DNA from: Geodermatophilus obscurus
Lineage (GTDB): Bacteria; Actinomycetota; Actinomycetes; Mycobacteriales; Geodermatophilaceae
Reading direction: 5' to 3'
DNA length: 64,000 nucleotides
Assembly (NCBI RefSeq): GCF_900143215.1
Contig: NZ_FRDM01000002.1
Location: 186,001-250,000, forward strand
A program made the translations under genes and the position numbers. Every line of letters begins with the position of its first letter. Within the stretch, counting starts at the first letter, position 1. Below, in pieces: positions 56,221-64,000 of this stretch. The notes beneath the pieces were generated by a model. The model had not been told where the DNA came from, did not search any database, and worked only from the letters and a program-made list of their open reading frames with translations.

Positions 56221-57972
56221 CTAAGCCCGGGCGGGGACGCGGTCCCGGACGTAGGAGCCGGGCGCCGGCTCCAGCACCGGGTGGGCCGAGCTGCCCAGCG
56301 TCTCCGGTGCGGGCACCTCGTCGCCGGAGCGCTCGATGGTCCAGTCCGCCCAGGGCTCCCACCAGGTGCCGGTGTGTTCCTGGGCCTTCGCGCGCCAGGC
56401 GTGCGGATCCGGCCCGGGCTCACCGTCGGTCCAGTACCGGGACTTGGGGTTGCCCGGGGGGTTGACCAGGCTCTGGATGTGGCCGCTGTAGCTGAGCACG
56501 AAGGTGCTCGGTCCCGAGAGCAGCTGGGTGGTCCGGTAGCAGCCGTCCCACGGGGTGATGTGGTCGGTGAGCGCACCGGTGACGAACGTGGGGACGGTGA
56601 TCCGGCTCAGGTGGACCGGCGTGCCCAGGACCCGCAGCGCACCAGGCTTGACCAGCGCGTTCTGGCCGAAGATGTCGAGGAACTGCTCGTGCAGCCGGGC
56701 GGGCAGGTTCGTCCCGTCCGCGTTCCAGGCGAGGATGTCGAACGCGGGCGGGTCCTCGCCCATGAGCCACTGGCTCACGAGGTAGTTGAAGATCAGGTCG
56801 TCCGGGCGCATCCAGGTGAACATCGACCCCATCTGGCGGGAGGTGATGACGCCCCGCCGGGCCGAGTTGCGCCGGGCGACATCCAGCATCCGAGGACCGG
56901 AGAAGGCACCGAGCGGGGCCCGGTTGGAGAAGTCGAGCAGGGTCACGGCGTAGCCGGCGGCGTGCACCCGGTCGTCGCCGTTCGCGGCCAGGTGGTTGAG
57001 CGCGGTGGTCATCACCTGGCCGCCGGCGCACAGACCCAGGGTGGTGGCGTCGGCGGAGCCGGTGACCTCCCGCGCGACGTCGACGGCGGTGACGACGCCC
57101 TGCGCGTACTCGTCCAGGCCCCACTCGGCCTGGTCCCGGGTCGGGTTGCGCCAGCTGACCATGAACACCTGCAGGCCCCGGCTGACCGCGTACTCGACGA
57201 GGCTGCGGCCCGGTCGCAGGTCGAGGAAGTAGAAACGCCCGATGGGCGGCGGCACGATCACCAGGGGCCGTTGCCGCACGCGCGGCGTCGACGGGGTGTA
57301 CTGGATGACCTCGATGACCTCGTCCCGGTGGACGACCGCCCCCGGGGTGATGCCGAGGTCCTCGCCCACGGTGAAGGCGCTGCGGTCCACCTGGCGGGGC
57401 AGCCCACCGTTGCGCACGAGGTCGTGGAGCGCGTTGCGGAACCCACGGAGCACGCTGGCCCCGGCGGTGTCGAACGCCCGCTTGAGCGCTGCCGGGTTGC
57501 CCAGCAGGGTGTTCGTGGGCGCCGCGGCGCTGGTGAGCGCGTTGAGCACGAACCGCACCTGCTCGACCTCGCGCCAGTCGGCGCCACCGGCCTCGAAGTC
57601 GGCGACCAGGCGGTCCAGTGCCGCCGCCGCCGCGACGTAGGACTGGGCGAGCCGGCGGTAGCCGGGATGCGACGACCAGGCCGGGTCGGCGAACCGCTTG
57701 TCCTTCGGCGAGGGCGCGATCTCGTCGGTGCCCCGGAGGATGCGCAGGCCCTCCTGGCCGAGCCGGACGGTCTCCCGTGCCATCGGCCCGGGCCGGGTGA
57801 AGGTCGCCACGAGGCCCTGGATCATGCCCCGCGGGGACGGGAGGCCGACGTCCTCGCCGCCCTCCACCGGAGGCGACGTGCTGGCGTCCTCCGGCGCGAG
57901 CCGGTCCTCGGCCGCGGGGCGCGGCCGGCCGGATGAGCGCGGGCGGGGCGGGGTCGTCGGCTGGGTCGTCAC
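56221..57972 (-). CDS. Polyhydroxyalkanoate synthase (second PhaC)
   Basis: 583 residues. The synthase box is TLGLCAGGQVMTTAL with catalytic Cys315. Other blocks are KRFADPAWSSHPGYRRLAQS, LVIVPPPIGRFYFLDLRPGR, VFMVSWRNPTRDQAEWGLDE, DHITPWDGCYRTTQLLSG and SYSGHIQSLVNPPGNPKSRY. The N-terminal 60 residues are Pro/Arg/Thr-rich and probably disordered. Related to, but clearly different from, the synthase at 18968. GTG has GGAGG upstream, and a perfect CRP-type site sits 12 bp before the start. Confidence 0.9.
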   Translation of the reverse strand: MTTQPTTPPRPRSSGRPRPAAEDRLAPEDASTSPPVEGGEDVGLPSPRGMIQGLVATFTRPGPMARETVRLGQEGLRILRGTDEIAPSPKDKRFADPAWSSHPGYRRLAQSYVAAAAALDRLVADFEAGGADWREVEQVRFVLNALTSAAAPTNTLLGNPAALKRAFDTAGASVLRGFRNALHDLVRNGGLPRQVDRSAFTVGEDLGITPGAVVHRDEVIEVIQYTPSTPRVRQRPLVIVPPPIGRFYFLDLRPGRSLVEYAVSRGLQVFMVSWRNPTRDQAEWGLDEYAQGVVTAVDVAREVTGSADATTLGLCAGGQVMTTALNHLAANGDDRVHAAGYAVTLLDFSNRAPLGAFSGPRMLDVARRNSARRGVITSRQMGSMFTWMRPDDLIFNYLVSQWLMGEDPPAFDILAWNADGTNLPARLHEQFLDIFGQNALVKPGALRVLGTPVHLSRITVPTFVTGALTDHITPWDGCYRTTQLLSGPSTFVLSYSGHIQSLVNPPGNPKSRYWTDGEPGPDPHAWRAKAQEHTGTWWEPWADWTIERSGDEVPAPETLGSSAHPVLEPAPGSYVRDRVPARA

Positions 57973-57983
57973 GCTGCCTCCGT

Positions 57984-57999
57984 TGTGAGCTCGGTCACA
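57984..57999. promoter_or_regulatory. Perfect CRP/GlxR-type operator
   Basis: TGTGAGCTCGGTCACA matches TGTGA-N6-TCACA at all ten fixed positions. It lies 12-27 bp upstream of the start codon of the second PHA synthase gene, a position that would suit repression. Carbon-state control of PHA synthesis is a reasonable inference. Confidence 0.65.
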
Positions 58000-58147
58000 C
58001 CTCCTCCGACCGTAGCCCCCGATCCGGGGTCCCGGGTAGTTCCACGGGCGCGTGCCCGGGGCCACGGGACACCTCACCCGAGGCGGCCGGCCCGGCATGC
58101 TGGGCGCCAGCGAGCGCCCGGTCCGACCGCACCCCAGGGAGGCTGCG

Positions 58148-59179
58148 ATGACCCCCGTGCCGGAGACGCCCCCCGAACGGTCCGCCCGTTCCGCGCCCCC
58201 GGTCGCCGGGCCGTCCGACCTGCACGTGGTGGTGGGCGCCGGCGGAGCGGTGGGCCGGCTGGTCGTCGCCCACCTGCACGCGGCGGGGGTCAGCGTGCGT
58301 GCGGTGACCCGGGACGGTCGCGACGTCGGCACGCCGGGCGTGGAGTCGGCGGCAGCGGACGCGGCGGACGTCGCGGCCCTGACCGCTGCCTGCCGGGGAG
58401 CGGTCACCGTCTACCACTGCGTGATGCCGGCCTTCCTGCGCTGGACCGAGCAGTTCCCCGTGGTGACCGACGCCCTGGTCGACGCCGCGGCCGCGGCGGG
58501 GGCACGGCTGGTCTTCGCCGACGACACCTGGATGTACGGCCGGGTCTCGGGCCCGATGACCGAGGACACCCCGTGGCGACCGGTGAGCAGCAGCGGCGTC
58601 CTGCGGGCCTGGCTCGCCGAGCGGCTGCTGCACGCGGCCGCGAGCGGGCGCCTGCAGGTGAGCATCGCCCGGGCGGGCGAGCTCTACGGGCCCGGTGTGC
58701 GGTCCCTCATCGCCGGCAACGTGTTCGGCTCCGCGCTGCGCGGCCGGCCGGTGCACTGGATCGGCGACCCCGACCTCCCGCTGACCCCCACCCTCGTGGA
58801 CGACTTCGCGCGGACCGTGGCCGTCCTCGGCCTGCAGGACACGGCGGACGCCGCGGTCTGGCACGTGCCCCACCCCGGCCGGACGACCGGCCGGCAGCTG
58901 GCGGCCGAGGCCTGCCGGCAGGCGGGCACCCGCCTGCGGCTGCTGCGGTACGGGCACCGGCAGGTGCGCGCGGTCGGCTGGTTCGTCCCGCTCGTCCGCG
59001 AGGGAGCCGAGCTGGTCTACCAGTTCGAGCAGCCGTTCGAGGTCGACGGCAGCCGCGCGCAGAGCGCCTTCGGGCTGACCCCGACGCCGTACGAGGAGGG
59101 CGTGCGGCGCACCCTCGCTGCGCTGCGTGCCCCGGACCGACCGCAGCGGTCCCTCGCGTGGGCGCGGACGCGTCGGTAG
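58148..59179 (+). CDS. NAD(P)-dependent epimerase/dehydratase (extended SDR)
   Basis: 343 residues. The cofactor motif is HVVVGAGGAVGRLVVAHLHA. FADDTWMYGRVSGPMTEDTP takes the place of the usual Ser/Tyr region, with LRAWLAERLLHAA where YxxxK would be expected; the canonical Tyr-x3-Lys is not obvious, so it may be an atypical SDR. ATG has GGGAGG upstream. TAG stop. Substrate unknown. An unrelated regulatory gene pair follows after 10 bp. Confidence 0.8.
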   Translation: MTPVPETPPERSARSAPPVAGPSDLHVVVGAGGAVGRLVVAHLHAAGVSVRAVTRDGRDVGTPGVESAAADAADVAALTAACRGAVTVYHCVMPAFLRWTEQFPVVTDALVDAAAAAGARLVFADDTWMYGRVSGPMTEDTPWRPVSSSGVLRAWLAERLLHAAASGRLQVSIARAGELYGPGVRSLIAGNVFGSALRGRPVHWIGDPDLPLTPTLVDDFARTVAVLGLQDTADAAVWHVPHPGRTTGRQLAAEACRQAGTRLRLLRYGHRQVRAVGWFVPLVREGAELVYQFEQPFEVDGSRAQSAFGLTPTPYEEGVRRTLAALRAPDRPQRSLAWARTRR

Positions 59180-59189
59180 CGTCGGTGGG

Positions 59190-60034
59190 GTGACCGTCCT
59201 GCGGGAGCTGGACGCACCGACGGGTCTGCGACCCGGTGACCACGTCTGCTGGACGGTCGCCGGCACCGCGGACTTCTCGCCGCCGTCCTGCCCTTCCTCG
59301 ACGAGGGACGACGGCTCGGGGAGCAGCTGCTGGTCATCGGGTCGTCACGAGCAGAGCTGCGGCGCACCCCGGCGCCGCTGCCGGGCAGGGACGAGCTGCT
59401 GGCCAGCGGGCAGCTGCAGGTGCACAGCACCGCCGGGGTGTGCGCCTCCGGCGGGCAGCTCTCCTCGACCGAGCAGGTGGCGGCGTACCGGAGCCTGGTC
59501 GGGGAGGCCCTGGAGCGTGGCCGCACCGGCCTCAGGATCGCCGCGGACGTTCCGCCGCTGGCCCGCTCCGGGCCCGGCGCGCGGTGGCAGCTGCACGTCC
59601 ACGAGCAGCTGGCCGACGCCATGATGGGCACCGTCGCGATGACCGCGCTGTGCCTCGACGACTCGGCACCGGAGGCGGACGTCCTCGCCCCGGTCACCCT
59701 CCTGCACCCCGGCCAGCACTCCGGCGAGGAGGAGCCCCTCGCCCACCTGTCCGGGCGGGGCCCGTCGCTGTCGCTGCACGACGAGGTCGACGGCACCCAG
59801 GCCGACGGCCTGTCCCGTGCACTCGTCGACGTCGCCCGCGGCACTCCCGGGGAGGTCGTGCTCGACCTCTCCGACCTCCGGTTCCTGGACGTCGCCGGCG
59901 CCCGCGCCCTGGCCCGGGCCGCCGACGTGCTGCGCGGATCGGGCGTGCGGCTGCGGCTGGTGCGGGTCCCGCGGGTGGCCGTCCGCTGCCTGAAACCGTT
60001 CGGCCTGAGCGGTGGGGACACGGTGCCGGCGTGA
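59190..60034 (+). pseudogene. MEDS-STAS anti-anti-sigma-like gene with a frameshift
   Basis: Frame 1 (59190-~59272) begins MTVLRELDAPTGLRPGDHVC WTVAG, the start of a MEDS sensory domain. A missing base near 59272-59280 shifts to a second frame, which continues the same domain (AAVLPFLDEGRRLGEQLLVI, LLASGQLQVHSTAGVCASGG) and ends in a STAS domain (VVLDLSDLRFLDVAGARALA). Joined, it is about 281 residues, a normal MEDS-STAS protein. It may be a real mutation, a sequencing error or recoded. Its stop overlaps the next start (GTGA). Confidence 0.7.
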
Positions 60035-60969
60035 GGAACACCCGCCCGACCGGCGACTGGGACGGGGCGAGCCTCGCCCACGAGGGCTTCGCGTTCAGCA
60101 CCGACCAGGAGCTCGTCGACCGGGTGGTCCCGTTCGCGGTGGAGGGGCTGTCCCGCGGGGAGCCGGTGCTCGTCGTCGCCGGCGAGCGGGTCCGGACGCT
60201 GCTCGCGCAGGAGCTGGGCCCGGACGTGGATCGGCTGGCGACGTTCACCGCCGCGGAGACCTGGTGGCGGGGCGGGCACCGCACCCTGCACGCCTACGAC
60301 CGGGACCTCCGTGCCCTGCAGGCCGTGGCGCCCACCTGGCGGCTCGCCGCCGAGCCGACCTGGCTGGCCCGCGACGACGGACGGGAGTGGAGCCGCTTCG
60401 AGGCCGTCGCCAACCGCTGCTACGCCTCCCTGCCGTACTACAGCCTGTGCCTGCACGACCGGCGCCGGCTGCCGGCGTCGGTCCTCGACGCGGTGGCGCG
60501 CACGCACCCGCTGACCTGGGGTGGCTCCGCACCGGTCCCGGAGCCGGCGTACGAGGACCCGGAGCGGTTCCTCCGGTCGGTGCACCCGGCCTGGGCCTCA
60601 CGGCCGGCCCGGGCCGCGGTCGCGGCGCCGACGACGCCACGGGAGGCGCGCCGCGCCGTGTCGGCAGCCGCGCTCGGCTGGTGGCCGGCGCGCGCCGGCG
60701 AGGTCGTCCAGGCCGCCCACGAGCTGGTGGTCAACGCGCTGCGCGTGGCGGCCTCCGCCGAGGTGTCGTCCTGGACCGACGGGGACACCCTCGTCGTCGA
60801 GGTCGCCGACGCCGGACCCGGCCTGCCCGACGAGACCCTCGGTTACGTCCCGCCTCCCGACGGACCCGACGGCGCCCGGGGGATGTGGCTGGCGTGGAGC
60901 CTGGCCGACGACGCAGCGGTCGACTCCCACCCCGCGGGCACCGCCATCCGGCTGTTCTTCCACCGCTGA
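60031..60969 (+). CDS. MEDS sensor with anti-sigma HATPase domain
   Basis: 312 residues. A MEDS domain (HEGFAFSTDQELVDRVVPFA, ETWWRGGHRTLHAYDRDLRA) covers the first ~190, and the last ~120 are an RsbW-like histidine-kinase-type ATPase: N box VVQAAHELVVNALR, G1 VEVADAGPGLPDE, G2 GARGMWLAWSLAD. It probably acts as a serine kinase/anti-sigma factor opposite the STAS protein encoded before it. MEDS domains sense small ligands in methylotroph-type regulators. GTG start coupled to the upstream gene. Confidence 0.8.
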   Translation: MRNTRPTGDWDGASLAHEGFAFSTDQELVDRVVPFAVEGLSRGEPVLVVAGERVRTLLAQELGPDVDRLATFTAAETWWRGGHRTLHAYDRDLRALQAVAPTWRLAAEPTWLARDDGREWSRFEAVANRCYASLPYYSLCLHDRRRLPASVLDAVARTHPLTWGGSAPVPEPAYEDPERFLRSVHPAWASRPARAAVAAPTTPREARRAVSAAALGWWPARAGEVVQAAHELVVNALRVAASAEVSSWTDGDTLVVEVADAGPGLPDETLGYVPPPDGPDGARGMWLAWSLADDAAVDSHPAGTAIRLFFHR

Positions 60970-61031
60970 GCGCAGCAGCAGGTCGGCCGTTCCGGCCCGC
61001 TGGTGCGGCGCGGACAGGCGGCGGCCGAGGG

Positions 61032-61541
61032 TCAGACGAGGAGGCGGCGGCCGGAACGGGAGTCGGCGGCCTCGGCGGCGCGCAGGATCCGGCGGGCCGG
61101 GCGGTAGCGGCCCTCGCGCAGGCTGCGCGCCTTCTCCGGAGCGACCCGGGCCAGCTCGGCGTTGGTGGCGAGGTGGTGCGCGTTGTCGGCGAGCATGACC
61201 AGGCGGCCGAGCGGGTGGGCGGCCGACCGGCGGATCAGGCCGGCGATGTAGGGCTCGCCGGGGCGCCGGGTGACCGCGTCGACCGCCTCGACGACGACCT
61301 CCGGGACGCCGAGGGCGCGGAGCCGGTCGAGGTCGTAGCGGCGGGTGGGGTCGGGGTGGTCGCGGGTGGCCTCGACGACGTCCCGGAGGGCGCCGGCCAT
61401 CTCTGCGTCCGGGCCGTGGCGGCGCAGGGCCTCGGCGACCGGCCGCAGCCGGGCGAGGTAGTGGTCCCGGCCCCGCTCGTCGACCTGGCCCTCGTGTGCG
61501 TGCAGGGCGAGCAGGTGCGCGTCGGGAACGGTGAACCCCAC
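61032..61541 (-). CDS. HD-type guanosine polyphosphate pyrophosphohydrolase-like protein
   Basis: 169 residues, helical. It opens MGFTVPDAHLLALHAHEGQV then DERGRDHYLARLRPVAEALR and AEMAGALRDVVEATRDHPDP. The arrangement (HAHEGQ.DE.G..Y, H..V, ALRDVVEDT-like) follows small HD/RelA-SpoT-like hydrolases, although the canonical second His and Asp are only partly matched. Possible (p)ppGpp hydrolase; activity uncertain. GTG start. It is the gene downstream of iclR-like on the same strand. Confidence 0.65.
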   Translation of the reverse strand: MGFTVPDAHLLALHAHEGQVDERGRDHYLARLRPVAEALRRHGPDAEMAGALRDVVEATRDHPDPTRRYDLDRLRALGVPEVVVEAVDAVTRRPGEPYIAGLIRRSAAHPLGRLVMLADNAHHLATNAELARVAPEKARSLREGRYRPARRILRAAEAADSRSGRRLLV

Positions 61542-61595
61542 GCTCCCGAGGCTAGGCGGTGGGCGGGCCGCCGGCCGGGACCCCGGGCGGGGCGC

Positions 61596-62363
61596 TCAGG
61601 ACGCCGTCAGCGACCGAGCGCAGTGCAGCAGCGCGGGCACGTGGCCCAGCAGCCGCTCGCGGTCGGTGAGGAAGGTGACCGTCGAGATGCTCACCGCGCG
61701 CAGCGGGTGGCCGAGGGGCTCGGGCACCACCGCAGCCAGGCAGCGGATGTGCTCCTCGTTCTCCTCGTCGTCGACCGCGTACCCGCGCTCCCGGATCAGG
61801 CGCAGCTCGTCGCGGAGGGCCCCGGGGTCGGTGAGGGTCCCGGGCGTCCGGCGCGGCAGGCCCGCGGCCAGGACCGCTGCCACCTGGTCGTCGGGCAGGT
61901 GTGCCAGCAGCGCCTTGCCCATGCCCGTGCAGTGCAGCGGGGCCGTCGCCCCCACCAGCGACCGCATGACGAACTGGTCGTGGCCGTCGAGCTTGTGGGT
62001 GTAGACGACGTGGTCCTCGACGAGGACGCCGGCGTGCACGGTGTGCCCCACCGCGTTCCGGAGCCTGGTGAGGGAGTGCTCCACGGAGGTGCCGGGCGAC
62101 GCCATCGCGGCGAAGGCGTGCGCCTGCGGCCCGAGGGAGTAGCGCCCGCCCTCGTGGGCGCGGACCCAGGCCAGCGCACGCAGCCCGGCGAGGACCCGGT
62201 GCGCCGTCGGCTTGGAGATGCCGCAGCGGCCGGCCAGCTCGGCCAGCCGCACCGCGCCGCCGTCCTCGGCGAGGACCTGCAGGACGACGAGTGCCTTGGC
62301 GGTGCTGCCCGGGGCCGGAGCGCCGGCCGTCGTCGCGGGTTCGGGAGCTGTCGACTCGGGCAT
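61596..62363 (-). CDS. IclR-family transcriptional regulator
   Basis: 255 residues. The N-terminal helix-turn-helix (ALVVLQVLAEDGGAVRLAEL, CGISKPTAHRVLAGL) is followed by the IclR effector domain (GHTVHAGVLVEDHVVYTHKL, LHCTGMGKALLAHLPDDQVA, RERGYAVDDEENEEHIRCLA). ATG has AGGAG upstream. Divergent from KDPG aldolase and 2-hydroxyacid dehydrogenase genes, with a repeated GGAAC/GTTCC element between, so it probably represses them until a sugar-acid-type inducer binds. Confidence 0.9.
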   Translation of the reverse strand: MPESTAPEPATTAGAPAPGSTAKALVVLQVLAEDGGAVRLAELAGRCGISKPTAHRVLAGLRALAWVRAHEGGRYSLGPQAHAFAAMASPGTSVEHSLTRLRNAVGHTVHAGVLVEDHVVYTHKLDGHDQFVMRSLVGATAPLHCTGMGKALLAHLPDDQVAAVLAAGLPRRTPGTLTDPGALRDELRLIRERGYAVDDEENEEHIRCLAAVVPEPLGHPLRAVSISTVTFLTDRERLLGHVPALLHCARSLTAS

Positions 62364-62439
62364 CTCGCTCCTGTCTGCCGGGCGCGCCGCCGGTGCTTGA
62401 CGGCCCGGTGTGACGCTGCTTACGCTCGTCCCCGCGTCT

Positions 62440-62465
62440 GGAACACCGTTCCGTATTCCGGAACG
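62440..62465. promoter_or_regulatory. IclR-type operator candidate
   Basis: GGAAC-acc-GTTCC (62440-62452) is a perfect dyad, followed after three bases by TTCCGGAA (62456-62463), an 8-bp palindrome that completes to GGAAC. Four half-sites in 25 bp between divergent iclR and kdpg aldolase genes. Confidence 0.6.
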
Positions 62466-62564
62466 TAGCGCTGCTCGCATGGGCCGTCAACGCCGACTCC
62501 GGCAGGCGTCGACCGGCACGCCACGTGGCGAGCGCTCGACGACCGACCGCTCCCAGGGGGGACA

Positions 62565-63254
62565 GTGGGCAGCTCGGCACCCGGCGCCGGCCGGTTGGCC
62601 GCTCTGGAGCGGGCCCGCCTCGTACCGGTCGTGGTCCTGGACGACGCGGCCGACGCCGGGCCGCTGGCCGACGCGCTCGTGGCCGGCGGGCTGCCGGTCG
62701 CCGAGGTCACCTTCCGCACCCCGGCCGCGGCCGATGCGATCCGGGCGATGGCCGACCGGGGGGACCTGCTGGTCGGTGCCGGCACCGTCCTGACCCCGGC
62801 CCAGGTCGACCAGGCCGTCGCCGCGGGGGCCGGGTACGTCGTCTCCCCGGGCCTGAGCCGGGCCGTGGTGGAACGGTGCGCCGAGCGCCGCGTGCTCGCG
62901 CTGCCCGGCGCCGTCACGGCGACCGAGGTGCAGGCGGCCCTGGAGCTCGGCCTCACCGCGGTGAAGTTCTTCCCGGCCGGGACGTCGGGCGGCGCGCGGG
63001 CCATCGCCGCGCTGGCGGCGCCCTTCGCCGGCGTGCGGTTCGTCCCGACGGGCGGGATCGGGCCGGCGGACCTGGCGGACTACCTGGGGCTCGACGCGGT
63101 CGTCGCGGTCGGCGGCTCCTGGATGGTGCCCCGCGACCGGATCAGGTCGGGGGACTTCCAGACCGTGCGCCGGCTGACCGCCGAGGCGGTGGCCCGGGTG
63201 CGGCCGGACCCCGGCCGGGCGGCCGGCGCTCGACGAGGAGAGGGGAGAGCATGA
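62565..63254 (+). CDS. eda: KDPG/KHG aldolase
   Basis: 229 residues. It cleaves 2-keto-3-deoxy-6-phosphogluconate (or 4-hydroxy-2-oxoglutarate) to pyruvate and glyceraldehyde phosphate (or glyoxylate). The catalytic Lys lies in LTAVKFFPAGTSGG, the Glu in LPVAEVTFRTPAAADAIR, with GAGTVLTPAQVDQAVAAGA and FVPTGGIGPADLADYLG. GTG with GGGGGGAC upstream. Its stop overlaps the dehydrogenase start (ATGA). Confidence 0.92.
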   Translation: MGSSAPGAGRLAALERARLVPVVVLDDAADAGPLADALVAGGLPVAEVTFRTPAAADAIRAMADRGDLLVGAGTVLTPAQVDQAVAAGAGYVVSPGLSRAVVERCAERRVLALPGAVTATEVQAALELGLTAVKFFPAGTSGGARAIAALAAPFAGVRFVPTGGIGPADLADYLGLDAVVAVGGSWMVPRDRIRSGDFQTVRRLTAEAVARVRPDPGRAAGARRGEGRA

Positions 63255-64000
63255 CGGACAGGGCACCGCTCCCGCCGGTCCGGACCACCCGGCAGGTGCC
63301 GAGGTGGTCGGAGCTGCGCGAGGTCGTGCAGTTCAGGAAGCCACGACTGGGCCGGCGGGCGCGACGGCTGGAGAACGCGCTCTCGGTCCGCGACCTGCGC
63401 GAGGCGGCCCGCCGCACGACTCCCCGGGCGGTCTTCGACTACGTCGACGGCGCGGCCGAGGAGGAGATCACGGCGGCGCGGAACTCCGCCGCCTACCGCC
63501 GGGTCACCTTCCACCCGGACGCGCTGCGGTCGGTGGCCGACCCCGACACCGGTGTCGAGCTCCTGGGCCGGCGCATCGCCATGCCCCTGGTGTTCGCCCC
63601 CACCGGCTACACGCGGATGATGCACCACCACGGCGAGGCCGCCGTCGCCGCCGTGGCGCAGCACGTCGGCGTGCCGTACGCGCTGTCGACGGTGGGCTCC
63701 ACCTCGATCGAGGACGTGCGGGCCGCAGCTCCCGACGGCGACCTGTGGTTCCAGCTGTACTACACCGCCGACCCCGAGGTGAACGAGGACCTGCTGGCGC
63801 GCGCCGAGGCGGCCGGCTACTCCACGATCCTGCTCACCGTCGACACCACGGTCTCCGGGATGCGGCTGCGCGACGTCGTCAACGGCCTCACGATCCCGCC
63901 GACGCTGACCGCGCGCACCGTGCTCAACATGTCGAGGTTCCCGGTGTGGTGGTTCAACAAGCTGACCACCGGCGGGATGACGTTCGCCTCGCTCTCGGGT
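63251..64000 (+). CDS. FMN-dependent alpha-hydroxyacid dehydrogenase (3' end outside window)
   Basis: First 250 residues of an LldD/mandelate dehydrogenase/lactate oxidase-like flavoprotein. It opens MTDRAPLPPVRTTRQVPRW and shows ALSVRDLREAARRTTPRAVF, DYVDGAAEEEITAARN, PLVFAPTGYTRMMHHHGEAA and LWFQLYYTADPEV, with the internal loop ILLTVDTTVSGMRLRD. The C-terminal catalytic His is beyond the window. It oxidises a 2-hydroxyacid to its keto acid. Coupled to eda by ATGA, it likely feeds sugar-acid catabolism. Confidence 0.9.
   Translation, partial: MTDRAPLPPVRTTRQVPRWSELREVVQFRKPRLGRRARRLENALSVRDLREAARRTTPRAVFDYVDGAAEEEITAARNSAAYRRVTFHPDALRSVADPDTGVELLGRRIAMPLVFAPTGYTRMMHHHGEAAVAAVAQHVGVPYALSTVGSTSIEDVRAAAPDGDLWFQLYYTADPEVNEDLLARAEAAGYSTILLTVDTTVSGMRLRDVVNGLTIPPTLTARTVLNMSRFPVWWFNKLTTGGMTFASLSG

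Overview
The window is about 64 kb of very GC-rich DNA with densely packed genes, frequent GTG starts, ATGA/GTGA stop-start overlaps, a WhiB regulator, MEDS-domain stress regulators, secreted proteins with an ARB_07466-like C-terminal domain, and biotin and acyl-CoA metabolism. This points to an actinobacterium. The gene families, and a UGSC selenoprotein gene whose selenocysteine position is TAG, fit Geodermatophilaceae (Blastococcus/Geodermatophilus). That assignment is an inference from content; no rRNA or tRNA gene was seen.

Layout: 1-7.2 kb holds a quinone oxidoreductase, a hydrolase, a c-di-AMP-riboswitch-controlled LysM protein, an MFS exporter, a MetX-like hydrolase and a MarR regulator. 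7.3-10.7 kb is a formamide/amide utilisation cluster (AmiC-like sensor, FmdB, AmiS/UreI channel, formamidase). 11.2-12.6 kb carries a second c-di-AMP riboswitch and a paralogue of the first secreted protein. 13.3-22.8 kb is an acyl-CoA and polyhydroxyalkanoate block: two AMP-dependent acyl-CoA ligases, two acyl-CoA dehydrogenases, a Cu/Zn superoxide dismutase, a PHA synthase and a PhaZ-type intracellular PHA depolymerase. 22.7-30.5 kb is accessory and partly decayed: an internally deleted GNAT gene, GYD protein, P450, FAD monooxygenase, and a sugar-acid cluster in which only the aldehyde dehydrogenase and a USP look complete. 31-38 kb holds a MalT-type ATPase fused to a BTAD regulator, an ECF sigma factor, a DyP peroxidase pair and a SARP regulator, with 11-bp-spaced direct repeats next to both BTAD-type genes, then a stretch of gene remnants including a DUF2235 pseudogene.

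41.9-44.1 kb is the most striking locus: a small acidic ORF, a thioredoxin-like protein and a UGSC-family protein, coupled by stop-start overlaps. The UGSC reading frame is interrupted by TAG exactly at the U of the U-G-S-C motif, continues with full family similarity for 88 codons, and has an 8-bp hairpin directly downstream. This fits selenocysteine inserted at UAG. Other genes in the window (ends 45889, 54286, 59179) end in TAG, so the reading would have to be context dependent.

45.1-54.3 kb is an operon of a PhaB/FabG-like reductase, an 1830-residue single-chain biotin carboxylase/carboxyltransferase, a ketoacyl synthase III with a long N-terminal extension, and an alpha/beta hydrolase that appears to start at CTG. 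54.4-58.0 kb has an ECF42-type sigma factor with its DGPF/YCII partner and a second PHA synthase with a perfect CRP-type palindrome upstream. 58.1-61.5 kb has an epimerase, a frameshifted MEDS-STAS gene, a MEDS/HATPase anti-sigma-like protein and an HD-type protein. 61.6-64.0 kb has an IclR regulator divergent from a KDPG aldolase and an FMN 2-hydroxyacid dehydrogenase that runs off the window.
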